The notes under the pieces: model-generated
The model's database searches: none
Told to the model about the DNA's origin: nothing
Seen by the model: only the letters and a program-made list of their open reading frames with translations
Source: Mycobacterium simiae
GTDB lineage: Bacteria > Actinomycetota > Actinomycetes > Mycobacteriales > Mycobacteriaceae
Direction of reading: 5' to 3'
DNA length: 64,000 nucleotides
NCBI RefSeq assembly: GCF_010727605.1
Contig: NZ_AP022568.1
Span: 124,001 to 188,000 of the forward strand
Part shown: positions 48,530 to 58,000 of the stretch, in pieces
How positions within the stretch are numbered: position 1 is the first letter of the stretch
Layout of the letters: every line of letters starts with the position of its first letter
Position numbers and translations under genes: made by a program

Positions 48530-51500
48530 CTAGGCCTTGGCGATCGCGACCCGCACACCGTCGCCGATCTGAGCGGCGTCCGGCGGGTCGCCGAATTGGA
48601 AACTGGTGGCAAGGATTTCGCCGGCGATGAGCTCGCGATGCCGCTCGGCCCAGTCGGCCCGCTCGGCCGGCACCGACATCACCACCCGGATGCGGTCGGA
48701 GACGTCGAGGCCGGTCGACTTGCGCAGCTCCTGTAGTTCGCGGATGCGGTCCTTGGCCCAGCCCTCGGCCTCGAGCTCCGGGGTCACCGTGCCGTCCAGC
48801 ACCACCAGGCCCGCGCCGTCGGGCAGCGCCGCGGTGAACTCGGGGTCCGCAGCCACCAGCCGCGAGCTGTATTCGTCTGGACGCAACACCGCGGGACCGG
48901 CGGTGAGGGTGCCGTCGGGGTTGACCACACCCTCGCCGGCCTTGACCGCCTTGATCGCGGCCTGCACGTCCTTGCCGAGGCGCGGCCCGGCGACGCGGGC
49001 GTTCACCGTGAGCTCGAATCGACCATAGGTGTCGATCGCATCGGTGAGTTCGACGCTTTTCACGTTGAGTTCGTCGGCGATCAGATCGGTGAACGGCACC
49101 AACTGCTGTGGATCCGCAACGGCCACAGTCAGTTTCGGCAATGGGAGTCGTACTCGCAGCTTCTTGGCCTTGCGCAGAGACGACGCCGCCGAGCACACGT
49201 CACGGACCTGGTCCATCGCGGCGACCAGGTCGGCGTCCGCGGGCAACTCACCGGCCTGCGGCCAGTCAGTCAGATGCACCGACCGTGCGCCGGTGAGTCC
49301 GCGCCAGACGATCTCGGTGATCAACGGCAGCAGCGGCGCGGCCAGTCGCGAAGCGACCTCCAACACGGTGTGCAGGGTGTCGATCGCATCGCTGTCCTCT
49401 TCCCAGAATCGCGAACGCGACCGTCGCACATACCAATTCGTCAGCGCCTCGGTGAACTGCCGGAGCTGTTCGCAGGCGCCGGAAATGTCACATACATCCA
49501 GCGAATCGGTCAGCTCGTCACGCAGCACCGCGAGCTTGGCCAGGATGTAGCGATCCAGCACATGTGGCGAATCGGTGCGCCAGACACCAACTTTCGGTGC
49601 GTATAGGGCCAGGAACGTGTAGGCGTTCCACAGCGGCAGCAGGACCTGACGCACTCCTTCGCGAATGCCCTGCTCGGTGACGATGAGGTTACCCCCGCGA
49701 AGGATCGGCGAGGCCATCAGGAACCAGCGCATCGCGTCGGAGCCGTCGCGGTCGAACACCTCGCTGACGTCGGGGTAGTTACGCAACGACTTGCTCATCT
49801 TCTGGCCGTCGGAGCCCAGCACGATGCCATGTGCCACACAGTTTTTGAATGCGGGCCGGTCGAACAGCGCGGTGGCCAGCACGTGCAGCGTGTAAAACCA
49901 CCCGCGGGTCTGGCCGATGTACTCGACGATGAAGTCGCCCGGGAAGTGTCCGACCTCTGCCGCCGACCCCGCGAACCAGTCCGCGTTCTCGAACGGGTAG
50001 TGCACCTGCGCGTAGGGCATGGAGCCCGAGTCGAACCAGACATCGAGCACATCGGGGATGCGCCGCATCGTGCTGTGGCCGGTGGGATCGTCGGGGTTGG
50101 GCCGGGTGAGTTCGTCGATGTAGGGCCGGTGCAGGTTGTCCGGTCGCACACCGAAGTCGCGCTCTAGCTCGTCGAGGCTGCCGTAGACGTCGATGCGCGG
50201 GTAGGCCGGGTCGTCGGATTTCCACACCGGAATCGGGGTGCCCCAGTAGCGGTTTCGTGAGATCGACCAGTCGCGCGCGCCCTGCAACCACTTACCGAAC
50301 TGGCCGTCCTTGACGTGTTCGGGGTACCAGGTGATCTGTTGGTTGAGCTCTACCATGCGGTCCCGGAATTGGGTGACCGCGATGAACCAGGACGACACCG
50401 CACGGTAGATCAGCGGGTTGCGGCATCGCCAGCAGTGCGGATAGGGGTGTTCGTAGGTTTCGTGCCGGATCAGCACCGGCTGGTTGACGGCGGCCGAACC
50501 GCTACCGTTCTTCAGGTCGCGGATGATGTGCGGGTTCGCGTCAAAGACGTGCTGCCCCTGGTAATCCGGGACGGTGGCGTCGAAGCGGCCTTTGGCATCC
50601 ACCGGTGTGACCGGAACGATCCCGACCTTGTCGGTGGTGGCCATGTCGTCCTCGCCGTAGGCGGGCGCCATGTGCACGATTCCGGTGCCGTCGTCGGTGG
50701 TGACGAAGTCGCCGGGCAGCACCTGAAATGCGTTGGCAGTCTCCATGAAATAGGGAAAGGGCGGTAAATAACGAGTGCCCAGCAGGTCGGTGCCGCGGTA
50801 GGTGCCGAGCACCTCGGGCTCCTGGCCGTCCTCGAGGCCCAGCTCCTTCGCGTAGGCGCCCAGCCGGGCCTCGGCCAGCACCAGCCGCCGCTGCCCCGCA
50901 CGGACTTGTACATAGCTGACGTCCGGGTTCACCGCGACGGCCAGGTTGGACGGCAGCGTCCACGGCGTGGTGGTCCACACCAGCAGGTAGGCGCCGGCTA
51001 ATTCGCCGCCGAAGATCCGGAAGCCCACCGTGACGGCCGGGTCCTGCCGGCTTTGATAGACGTCGTCGTCCATCCGCAATTCGTGGTTGGACAACGGGGT
51101 TTCGTCGCGCCAGCAGTACGGCAGTACCCGGTAGCCCTCGTAGGCCAGGCCCTTGTCCCACAGCTGTTTGAACGCCCAGATCACCGACTCCATGTAGGGC
51201 AGGTCCAGCGTCTTGTAGTCATTGTCGAAGTCGACCCAGCGTGCCTGCCGAGTGACATAGGCCTGCCATTCGTCGGTGTAGCGCAACACCGATTCGCGGC
51301 AGGCCTCGTTGAACGCGGCGATGCCCATGTCGTCGATCTGCGACTTGTCGGTGATGCCCAGCTGGCGCTCGACTTCGAGTTCGGCGGGCAGCCCGTGGGT
51401 GTCCCAGCCGAACCGGCGGTCCACCTTGAAGCCGCGCATGGTGCGATACCGCGGCACAATGTCTTTCACGTAGCCGGTGAGCAGGTGCCCGTAGTGTGGC

Positions 51501-51685
51501 AGCCCGTTGGCGAAGGGCGGCCCGTCGTAGAACACATACTCCTGGGCACCCTCGCGGCGCGCGATGCTGGCCCGGAACGTGTCGTCGCGGGTCCAGTAGT
51601 CGAGGACCTCGAGCTCCAGCCGGGAAAAGTCGGGGGCTCCACCGGCCAGCTTGGGATAGGTCCTGGCGTCAGCGTTTTCGGTCAC
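48530..51685 (-). CDS. ileS: Isoleucyl-tRNA synthetase IleS
   Basis: A class I synthetase of 1051 residues that charges tRNA-Ile. HYGH (residues 64-67) is the HIGH motif and KMSKS is at 629-633; the editing domain lies between. The C-terminal part ends in [11 protein letters not shown] and [15 protein letters not shown] 51685 is chosen since AGGAGA lies 11 bases upstream, and because the T-box leader ends there; a longer frame to 51775 would run through the leader. It is controlled by the T-box leader directly upstream. Confidence 0.97.
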   Translation of the reverse strand: MTENADARTYPKLAGGAPDFSRLELEVLDYWTRDDTFRASIARREGAQEYVFYDGPPFANGLPHYGHLLTGYVKDIVPRYRTMRGFKVDRRFGWDTHGLPAELEVERQLGITDKSQIDDMGIAAFNEACRESVLRYTDEWQAYVTRQARWVDFDNDYKTLDLPYMESVIWAFKQLWDKGLAYEGYRVLPYCWRDETPLSNHELRMDDDVYQSRQDPAVTVGFRIFGGELAGAYLLVWTTTPWTLPSNLAVAVNPDVSYVQVRAGQRRLVLAEARLGAYAKELGLEDGQEPEVLGTYRGTDLLGTRYLPPFPYFMETANAFQVLPGDFVTTDDGTGIVHMAPAYGEDDMATTDKVGIVPVTPVDAKGRFDATVPDYQGQHVFDANPHIIRDLKNGSGSAAVNQPVLIRHETYEHPYPHCWRCRNPLIYRAVSSWFIAVTQFRDRMVELNQQITWYPEHVKDGQFGKWLQGARDWSISRNRYWGTPIPVWKSDDPAYPRIDVYGSLDELERDFGVRPDNLHRPYIDELTRPNPDDPTGHSTMRRIPDVLDVWFDSGSMPYAQVHYPFENADWFAGSAAEVGHFPGDFIVEYIGQTRGWFYTLHVLATALFDRPAFKNCVAHGIVLGSDGQKMSKSLRNYPDVSEVFDRDGSDAMRWFLMASPILRGGNLIVTEQGIREGVRQVLLPLWNAYTFLALYAPKVGVWRTDSPHVLDRYILAKLAVLRDELTDSLDVCDISGACEQLRQFTEALTNWYVRRSRSRFWEEDSDAIDTLHTVLEVASRLAAPLLPLITEIVWRGLTGARSVHLTDWPQAGELPADADLVAAMDQVRDVCSAASSLRKAKKLRVRLPLPKLTVAVADPQQLVPFTDLIADELNVKSVELTDAIDTYGRFELTVNARVAGPRLGKDVQAAIKAVKAGEGVVNPDGTLTAGPAVLRPDEYSSRLVAADPEFTAALPDGAGLVVLDGTVTPELEAEGWAKDRIRELQELRKSTGLDVSDRIRVVMSVPAERADWAERHRELIAGEILATSFQFGDPPDAAQIGDGVRVAIAKA

Positions 51686-51689
51686 GGTG

Positions 51690-51899
51690 CGCGTCGTCTC
51701 CTGCGTGCCTACGGTCAGGCCGGGGACGACGACGCGCAACCTGCGCGAGCGCCGCGGTACCACCCCGCTTGTCACGCGTGCGCGTGACCGCTCGAACAGC
51801 TGTGACGGGCCTACCCGTTCGGGTCTACTGGGCTGCCCCGATAGCGGAGCGGGCTGTTCTTCCGAAGGCTCCCCGGTGATGGCCGGATCGATGCCGTTG
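51690..51899 (-). promoter_or_regulatory. T-box riboswitch leader of ileS
   Basis: The ileS leader carries GGTGGTACCGCGGC (51764-51751), the conserved T-box with the TGGT that pairs to the tRNA 3' end. Upstream there is a short stem I with AUC triplets suited to the isoleucine specifier. TAGAAT (51911-51906) is a fitting -10 box, putting the start near 51899. The ribosome site AGGAGA sits in the 3' segment, as in the translational T-boxes of actinobacterial ileS genes. Confidence 0.92.
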
Positions 51900-51952
51900 A
51901 GGAAGATTCTACGGGCCGTTGCAAATCGCCCCGTCTGGGCACGGCGCGCAGA

Positions 51953-52195
51953 TCAAGCGCGGACCTCGAGCACCCCGACGCGCAGCAGCGCGGCGTACAC
52001 GTGGCGCACGGGAACGGTCAACAGTAGCGCCACACCGTCCACCAGCGGGTCGTGGCCAATGCCGAACGGCAACCCGTTGGCGCGGCGCACCGCCTGGTCG
52101 GGTTCGCACTGCGGTACCGCGGCCGCGTCGGGCACCACCTGCAGGTTGCGCGTGGACGGGACGGCAACCGCTTCGTCGAAGAGCACCGCGGTCAT
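51953..52195 (-). CDS. Rv1535-like small protein, unknown, downstream of the M-box
   Basis: An 80-residue protein of unknown function. It has no signal peptide or transmembrane helix; the C-terminal segment VDGVALLLTVPVRHVYAALLRVGVLEVRA is mildly hydrophobic. AGGAG lies eight bases before ATG 52195. It is identified as the Rv1535 homologue from its place between ileS and the Rv1533-like gene, and from the M-box riboswitch upstream, which in M. tuberculosis is known to precede Rv1535. Expression should rise at low magnesium. Confidence 0.82.
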   Translation of the reverse strand: MTAVLFDEAVAVPSTRNLQVVPDAAAVPQCEPDQAVRRANGLPFGIGHDPLVDGVALLLTVPVRHVYAALLRVGVLEVRA

Positions 52196-52291
52196 GATCG
52201 TCTCCTATCGGATGTCGAAACGAGCTGGGTTCATCTGTCCCGTCTCGCACCGACTCCGAACCGAATATGCCTGGCGGAGAAGCTGATTCGC

Positions 52292-52372
52292 TTAGCGCAG
52301 GGCGTCGGCTACGGAGGTTGGGCCGGGACGGAACATGCCGGGATGTCCATCCGGACTGCCACTGGAACTCAT
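52292..52372 (-). CDS. Putative 26-residue proline-containing leader ORF
   Basis: ATG 52372 opens a 26-codon frame (begins MSSSGSPDGHPG, ends VADALR) with four prolines at residues 7, 11, 16 and 18. It lies between the M-box and the Rv1535-like gene. GGAGGTGAG is seven or so bases before the ATG, one of the best ribosome sites in the window. A nine-codon frame at 52398 ends in an ATGA overlap with it. Proline-rich leaders control Mg genes in enterobacteria, so a similar role is possible but is inference. Confidence 0.5.
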   Translation of the reverse strand: MSSSGSPDGHPGMFRPGPTSVADALR

Positions 52373-52414
52373 GCGTCCCTCACCTCCTTCACGGCCATGA
52401 CGCGTGCGTGACCC

Positions 52415-52640
52415 GCGTCCACTGCGCGCACCACGAGGAGTTCAGTACCCGGCGACCGCCGGGAATCCGCACCCCTCTCGTCAGAGCTTTGGCACTACCC
52501 GACGTGTCCGAGACTCCGGAAGCCACTTTGGCTCAACCCTTAAGCCGGGAGGAGCTGTCCTGACCCGGGGCGTCTTTCGACGTTGGGGGTCAGTGGCCTG
52601 TATTCGTGTAGCCGCCTCACCTAACGAGGTGCAGTCCCAT
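52415..52640 (-). promoter_or_regulatory. M-box (ykoK) magnesium riboswitch
   Basis: On the minus strand the leader shows the M-box signature: TTAGGTGAGGC (52624-52614), the ATACAGGCCACTG segment, and CAACGTCGAAAGACGCC (52585-52569). A perfect hairpin CCCGGC-N4-GCCGGG is at 52448-52463. GCACC near the 5' end can pair with GGTGC near the 3' end as P1. M-box elements bind Mg2+. The upstream TTGACC (52667-52662) is a possible -35 box, but no good -10 box is at standard distance. Confidence 0.92.
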
Positions 52641-52776
52641 AGTCCATGAGGGGCCGCAGCGGGTCAACACGATCGACACGGTGTCGGGCAATCTTTACGT
52701 TTTCGCCTCGGCTTTCGCCCGGCTCTCGCGGGCTGACCTGCTCAAATGGTGGACTGTGATGCCGTTCACAGGCCGA

Positions 52777-53901
52777 TCAATCGCCCGCCAGGTCCTCCAG
52801 GCGCCCGATGGTGTCGGCGAATTCCTCGACCATGTCGAGCACGACCGTGCGGGTGGGCCGGACCCGATCGAGCGAGCCGACGACCTGGCCGACGAAGTAT
52901 GTTGCCAGCTCGCGCGCCTTGGCGCCCGGATGGCTGGCCGCCTGGTTGATGCGCAGCTGCGGCTCGGTCACCAGCGTGGTCTGCAACGGCATCCCGAGCG
53001 GCTTCGGGTGGTCGGGTCGTTCCCATTCGTCGGTCCACGCGGTGCGCAGCATGCGCGCCGGTTTGCCCGTCATCGACCGCGACCGCACGGTGTCCGAGGA
53101 GCTGGCGGCAAGGAATTTCTCCTTGACCACCGGATCGGTCTCCGCCTCTTCGGTGGTCAACCACACCGAGCCGCACCACACCCCCTCGGCGCCCAGGGCC
53201 AGGGCCGCGGCGATCTGTCGGCCGCGGGCGATGCCGCCCGCCGCGAGCACCGGAACGGGTGCGACCGCGTCGACGACTTCGGGGACGAGGACCATGGTGG
53301 CCACCTCGCCGGTATGGCCGCCGGCCTCGGTGCCCTGCGCGACGATCAGGTCGACCCCGGCGGCGGCGTGCCGACGCGCATGCGCGGTGGTGCCGGCCAA
53401 TGCCGCGACCAGCACGTCGTGGCTGTGCGCGCGATCGACGAGGTCGGCCGGCGGCGGGCCCAGCGCGCTGGCGACCAACCGGATGTCATGCGCGAACGCG
53501 ACGTCCAATAGCGGCTCGTAACCCTTGGGTGAGATGTTGAGGCCGCCCAGCGGCGCCCGGGGCGGTTCGGCCGGCTTTGGGACGTCGTAGCGCGCCAACA
53601 GGTCCTCGAGGAACGCCCGGTGCTCGTCCGGCAGCAGCTCCTTGACTTGCGTGGCGTCGATGCCGCCCCGCTCGGCGCCGACGTACTTGGGCGGCAGCAG
53701 CAGGTCGACGCCGTACGGTTTGCCGCCGGTCTGCTCCTCGATCCAGCTCAGCTCGGTTTCCAGCCGCTTGGGGCTGTGTGCCACCGCGCCCAGCACCCCG
53801 AATCCGCCTGCGTTGGTGACCGCGGCGACGACATCGCGACAGTGGCTGAAGGCGCATATCGGGAACTCCACACCGAGCAGCTCGGCGACTCTGGTCCGCA
53901 T
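52777..53901 (-). CDS. Nitronate monooxygenase/2-nitropropane dioxygenase-like flavoprotein (Rv1533-like)
   Basis: A 374-residue FMN-dependent TIM-barrel protein of the nitronate monooxygenase type. AQGTEAGGHTGEV near the middle supplies the FMN phosphate and catalytic His region, VLAAGGIARGRQIAAALALGAEGV the second phosphate loop. It is followed by the Rv1531-like gene upstream and the M-box leader downstream. The physiological substrate is uncertain. The Rv1534 TetR homologue expected by M. tuberculosis order is absent. Confidence 0.9.
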   Translation of the reverse strand: MRTRVAELLGVEFPICAFSHCRDVVAAVTNAGGFGVLGAVAHSPKRLETELSWIEEQTGGKPYGVDLLLPPKYVGAERGGIDATQVKELLPDEHRAFLEDLLARYDVPKPAEPPRAPLGGLNISPKGYEPLLDVAFAHDIRLVASALGPPPADLVDRAHSHDVLVAALAGTTAHARRHAAAGVDLIVAQGTEAGGHTGEVATMVLVPEVVDAVAPVPVLAAGGIARGRQIAAALALGAEGVWCGSVWLTTEEAETDPVVKEKFLAASSSDTVRSRSMTGKPARMLRTAWTDEWERPDHPKPLGMPLQTTLVTEPQLRINQAASHPGAKARELATYFVGQVVGSLDRVRPTRTVVLDMVEEFADTIGRLEDLAGD

Positions 53902-53936
53902 TCCCCGACGCTAGGAGTTATCGCCGGACATGGCAA

Positions 53937-54506
53937 TCAACTCGCCGGTGAGCGGCCATCCGGCGGCCAACCCGCAACACCGTCCTCGAGCGGAACCTGC
54001 AAACTCTGCAGGATCGACGACACCATTCGCCACGCGCTGATTACCGTGACGAGTTCAATGAGAAGTGCTTTGTCGCTTCGTAATTCGCGCTCGCAGGCCG
54101 CCCAGCTCTGCGCGCTGACGGCGCCGTCGCGCACCACGTCGTCGGTGGCGGCCAGCACCGCGCGCTCGGCCGGGCCGAATCCCTCGTGCCGTTCCCAGTC
54201 GCGCACGCCGACCAGGTCGTCGGCGCTCACCCCCAACCGCGTCGCCACCCGCCAGTGCTGCGTCCACTCGTATTCGCAGGCGGTGAGCCAGCCGATCCGC
54301 ATGATCACCAACTCGCGCAGCCTGGCGTCCAGGCGACCGTGCCAGAGCATGGTGGCGAGCAGGTCATTGACCGCCCGCGCCAACGACGGATGGTTGAGCA
54401 GCACCTGGAAAATGCTGAGTTCGGCCATGTAATCGGGAACGGCCGCTTCGTCGGCGGCGGCCTTGGCCTCGTCGAGTGGCAGTCCCGGCACGCGCGCTGT
54501 TGTCAT
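53937..54506 (-). CDS. Carboxymuconolactone decarboxylase-family protein (Rv1531-like)
   Basis: A 189-residue all-helical AhpD-like protein. The motif region LTACEYEWTQHW keeps the E and H of the family but has only one cysteine where AhpD has CxxC, so thiol peroxidase activity is doubtful. RLRELVIMRIGWLTACEYEW is the core helix pair. It sits 35 bases upstream of the nitronate monooxygenase-like gene. Function unknown. Confidence 0.87.
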   Translation of the reverse strand: MTTARVPGLPLDEAKAAADEAAVPDYMAELSIFQVLLNHPSLARAVNDLLATMLWHGRLDARLRELVIMRIGWLTACEYEWTQHWRVATRLGVSADDLVGVRDWERHEGFGPAERAVLAATDDVVRDGAVSAQSWAACERELRSDKALLIELVTVISAWRMVSSILQSLQVPLEDGVAGWPPDGRSPAS

Positions 54507-54562
54507 GGTTCAGCACTCCGATGTACTTTGCGGAACGTCTTCGCGTTCACCGCCAATCGTAG

Positions 54563-55075
54563 TCAGCCGGCCGCCGATGCCCCGGAGGCGGCGCGCTCGC
54601 GCGCGATCCGGATCACCGCGGCCGCGACCGGCGCGATCCGCTCGTCCCGGACGCGCAGGAAGGCCGCACTTTCCACGTCGTCCCCGTTGCCGTGAGCGCG
54701 TACGCGCCCCGCGACCTCGATCGCATAAAAGTGCCGCCGCGATCGCCAGGCCTCGCCGCGGTTGCGTTCGAAAAAGTGTTCTTCGAATTGGCATATCGGC
54801 CGCGGGGCGGACGTCAGCGACAGTCCGGTCTCTTCGGCCAGTTCTCGCTGCAGAGCAGCGACGAGCGACTCCCCGTCGTCCACGCCTCCGCCCGGCAAGT
54901 CCCAAAGATCTTCGCCGGCAGCCTGTTTCGTCAGCAAGACTTCGTCATCGCGAAATGCGACGCCATACACCGAGGTGCGGTCGACGAGCTGCGCGGCGGG
55001 AACCAGATGCGCGAAGCCGGACAGGTCGCGGCACAGGACGCGTTCCAGTCCGGGCTGGAAAGGATGCTGCGTCAT
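54563..55075 (-). CDS. NUDIX hydrolase
   Basis: A 170-residue protein with a complete Nudix box (GGGVDDGESLVAALQREL, then AEETGL), so it should bind Mg2+ and hydrolyse a nucleoside diphosphate derivative. The start is ATG 55075, 11 bases after the NRPS stop; no good ribosome site is seen and translation may be coupled to the NRPS. The long frame to 55351 is rejected because it overlaps the NRPS end. Its role beside an NRPS is unclear. Confidence 0.86.
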   Translation of the reverse strand: MTQHPFQPGLERVLCRDLSGFAHLVPAAQLVDRTSVYGVAFRDDEVLLTKQAAGEDLWDLPGGGVDDGESLVAALQRELAEETGLSLTSAPRPICQFEEHFFERNRGEAWRSRRHFYAIEVAGRVRAHGNGDDVESAAFLRVRDERIAPVAAAVIRIARERAASGASAAG

Positions 55076-55086
55076 GGGCGCTCGGG

Positions 55087-58000
55087 TTAGAGCAGTCCCA
55101 CCAGTTGCAGATCGGTGACGTACTTGATGATGACCGGTGCCGTGATGTGCGGGATGTCGTTGTCCGGCCCAATCTTGGCTTCCTGCACCGCAGCCCGGAA
55201 CCGGTCGGTGGGCGCGAACGACCCACGCGTCGGCTCCAGCGGCTGGATCTGGTCCGGGTTGTGCAACAGCAGCTGCAGCATCTGCAATACCGAGTGCTGC
55301 CGCTGCCGATCCGGCAGAGCCCGAAGCTTGGCCTCGAATTGTCGCACCCACTCGCCGAAGTCGTCGATGCGCTGAATCGGATAGCCGGCCTCGATCAGCC
55401 AGTCGACGTAAGTGTCGATCCCGATGCCGTCGTCGTGTGGGTTCATCACGTGGTAGGTCTCGAAGCCGTCGACCACTTGAGCGCCCAGCGTGGCGATCGC
55501 CTCGGCGACGAATTCGACCGGTAGCCCGTCGAAGTGGGCGCGTTGCCGGTTGCCGTTGGCGTCACGCTGATAGAACGAACCGGGCGCGACACCGGTGGCC
55601 ACCAGGCTCAGGATCATCCGGGTGACCACGTCGGTCACGTTGAACTGACCCGCGTAGCTGGTGTCGGACAGGATCATGTCGCTGCGGAATACCGAAACCG
55701 GAAGCCCGAACTGCTCGTTGGCCTCCCGCAGCAGCACCTCGCCGGCCCACTTGCTGTTGCCGTAGCCGTTGGCGTAGCTGCCGTCGAGGACACGGGTGGG
55801 GCTGATGACCCGGATGTCGGCGTCCTCGGTGAACAGCGACGGGTCGATCTGCCGACCGAGGTCCGACGTCGACACGTAGGCGTACGGCTTGATCCTGGTG
55901 GTCAGCGCGAACTTGATCAGCTCTGCGGTACCAACGACGTTGGGGCCGAACAGTTCTCGGTAAGGCAGCACACCGTTGACCACTGCGGCGGAGTCGACGA
56001 TCAAATCGACGGACCCGGCCAGCCGCTGCCAGGTCGGCTCGTCGAGGCCCAGGTGGGCCTCGCCCTTGTCGCCGGCGACAACCTCGAGGTGGTCGGCTGC
56101 CAACTGGTGGAAATGCTCCACCAGTTGCGGGTCACCGGAGTCGAAGGTTTTCTCCAGACGCCGCCAGGCCTCTTCATCGGAACCGGCGCGCACCAGGCAG
56201 ATCAGCTTGCCGTCGACACGTTTGAGTTGCTTGAGCCACTCCAAAGCCAGGTAACGACCCAAGAAGCCGGTCGCCCCGGTCAGCAACACGGTGCGCGCCT
56301 CGGCGCTTGGCCCCGGCAACGTCGGCGCTGTGTTCAGCGTCGTGTCGTCGATGAACTTGTCCAGCGTGAGGTCGCTGGCGCGGAGTCCGGTCGTGTCGCG
56401 GCCGTGCACGAACGCGTAGCTGGGTCCGTGTGAGTCGGCGTCGTCCGCGTCGGTGTCGTGATCCAGCCGATGGCTCACGCTGCGCACCGACGGCGCCTCG
56501 AACAGCGTGCGCACCGACAGGTTGGAGTCGAAGGCGGTGTTGATCGCGGCGACCACCCGCATCGCCGAGAGCGAGTCTCCGCCCAGGTCGAAGAAGGAGT
56601 TCTCCACCCCGACCCGCTCCAGCCCCAGCACCTGGCCGTAGATGCCGGCCACGATCTCCTCGGTGGGGGTCTCCGGCGGGGTGTAGCGGACGGCATTCTG
56701 GTATTCGGGTGCCGGCAGGGCGCGTTTGTCGAGTTTGCCGTTGACCGTTCGGGGCAGCGTGTCGAGCACGACGATCGCCGACGGGACCATGTAGGGCGGC
56801 AGGCCCTCGCCCAGGGCGCTGCGCAGCTGGGCGGGATCGACGTCGCCGGTGACGGTGACGTAACCGACCAGCCGCTTGTCGCCCGGTCGGTCCTCGCGTG
56901 CGATCACGGCCGCGGCCTGCACGCCGTCGAGTGCGGCCAACGCCGCTTGGACTTCACCCAATTCGATGCGGTAACCGCGGATCTTGACCTGCTCGTCGGC
57001 GCGGCCCAGGTACTGCAGCTGCCCGTCGGCACCCCACCGCACCAGGTCCCCGGTGCGATACATCCGATCCCCTGGAGCACCGAACGGACACGCCACGAAC
57101 CGCGACGCGCTCAGCCCGGGCCGGCGCATGTAGCCGACCGCGATACCGCGGCCGGCGATGTACAACTCGCCGACCACGCCCTCCGGCGCCGGCCGCAGCC
57201 ACTTGTCGAGCACGAACAACGCCGCACCGGGCACCGGAACACCGATCGGGGCGCCGCCGCCGGCCGTCATCGGGGCGCTGATCGCGGCGTAGATGGTGGC
57301 CTCGGTCGGGCCGTAGGCGTTGATCATCACCCGTCCGGGCGCCCAACGGTCCACCAATTCGTTCGGGCTGGCCTCGCCCGCCATCACCAGGGTGACCGAC
57401 TCGAGTCCTTCCGGCGGCATCATCGCCAGCGCCGATGGGGTTTGGCCCACCACGGTCACCTGTTCGGCGATCAGCAGGTCACGCAGTTCGTGTGCGGAGG
57501 CCGCCGCCGACTCGGGCACCACGACCAGCCGCGAGCCGTGCAGTAGGGCGCTGAAGATTTCCCACACCGACACGTCGAAGCTGTACGAATGCCATTGCGA
57601 CCACACCTGTTCCGGACCGGTAGGCGCGTTGGGATCGGGCGATTCCAACAGCGACGTCGCGTTGTGGTGAGTGATCGCAACACCTTTGGGCACCCCGGTC
57701 GTTCCCGAGGTGTAGATCATGTACGCCAGGTCCTCGGCTGCCGCCACCGGCAGGGTGACGTCCGCGGGGTCGGGCAGGTCGGGGTCGTCGACGTCGATGA
57801 CGGCCAGCTCGGCCCCGTCGAACCGGGACCGCATCGTCGCGTTGGTCATTGCGGCGACCGGGGTGGCGTCGTCGAGCATGAACTCCAGTCGCGCGTCGGG
57901 CATTGCCGGGTCGATGGGCAGATAGGCCGCGCCGGCCTTGAGCACGGCCACCATCGCCACGATGGCCTCGGCCGAACGGTTGAACAGTAGTGCCACGCAC

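Noticed and set aside
52369-52398. Nine-codon ORF in the M-box leader as a gene
   Set aside because: It has no ribosome site and is too short; noted only because its stop overlaps the start of the 26-codon ORF.
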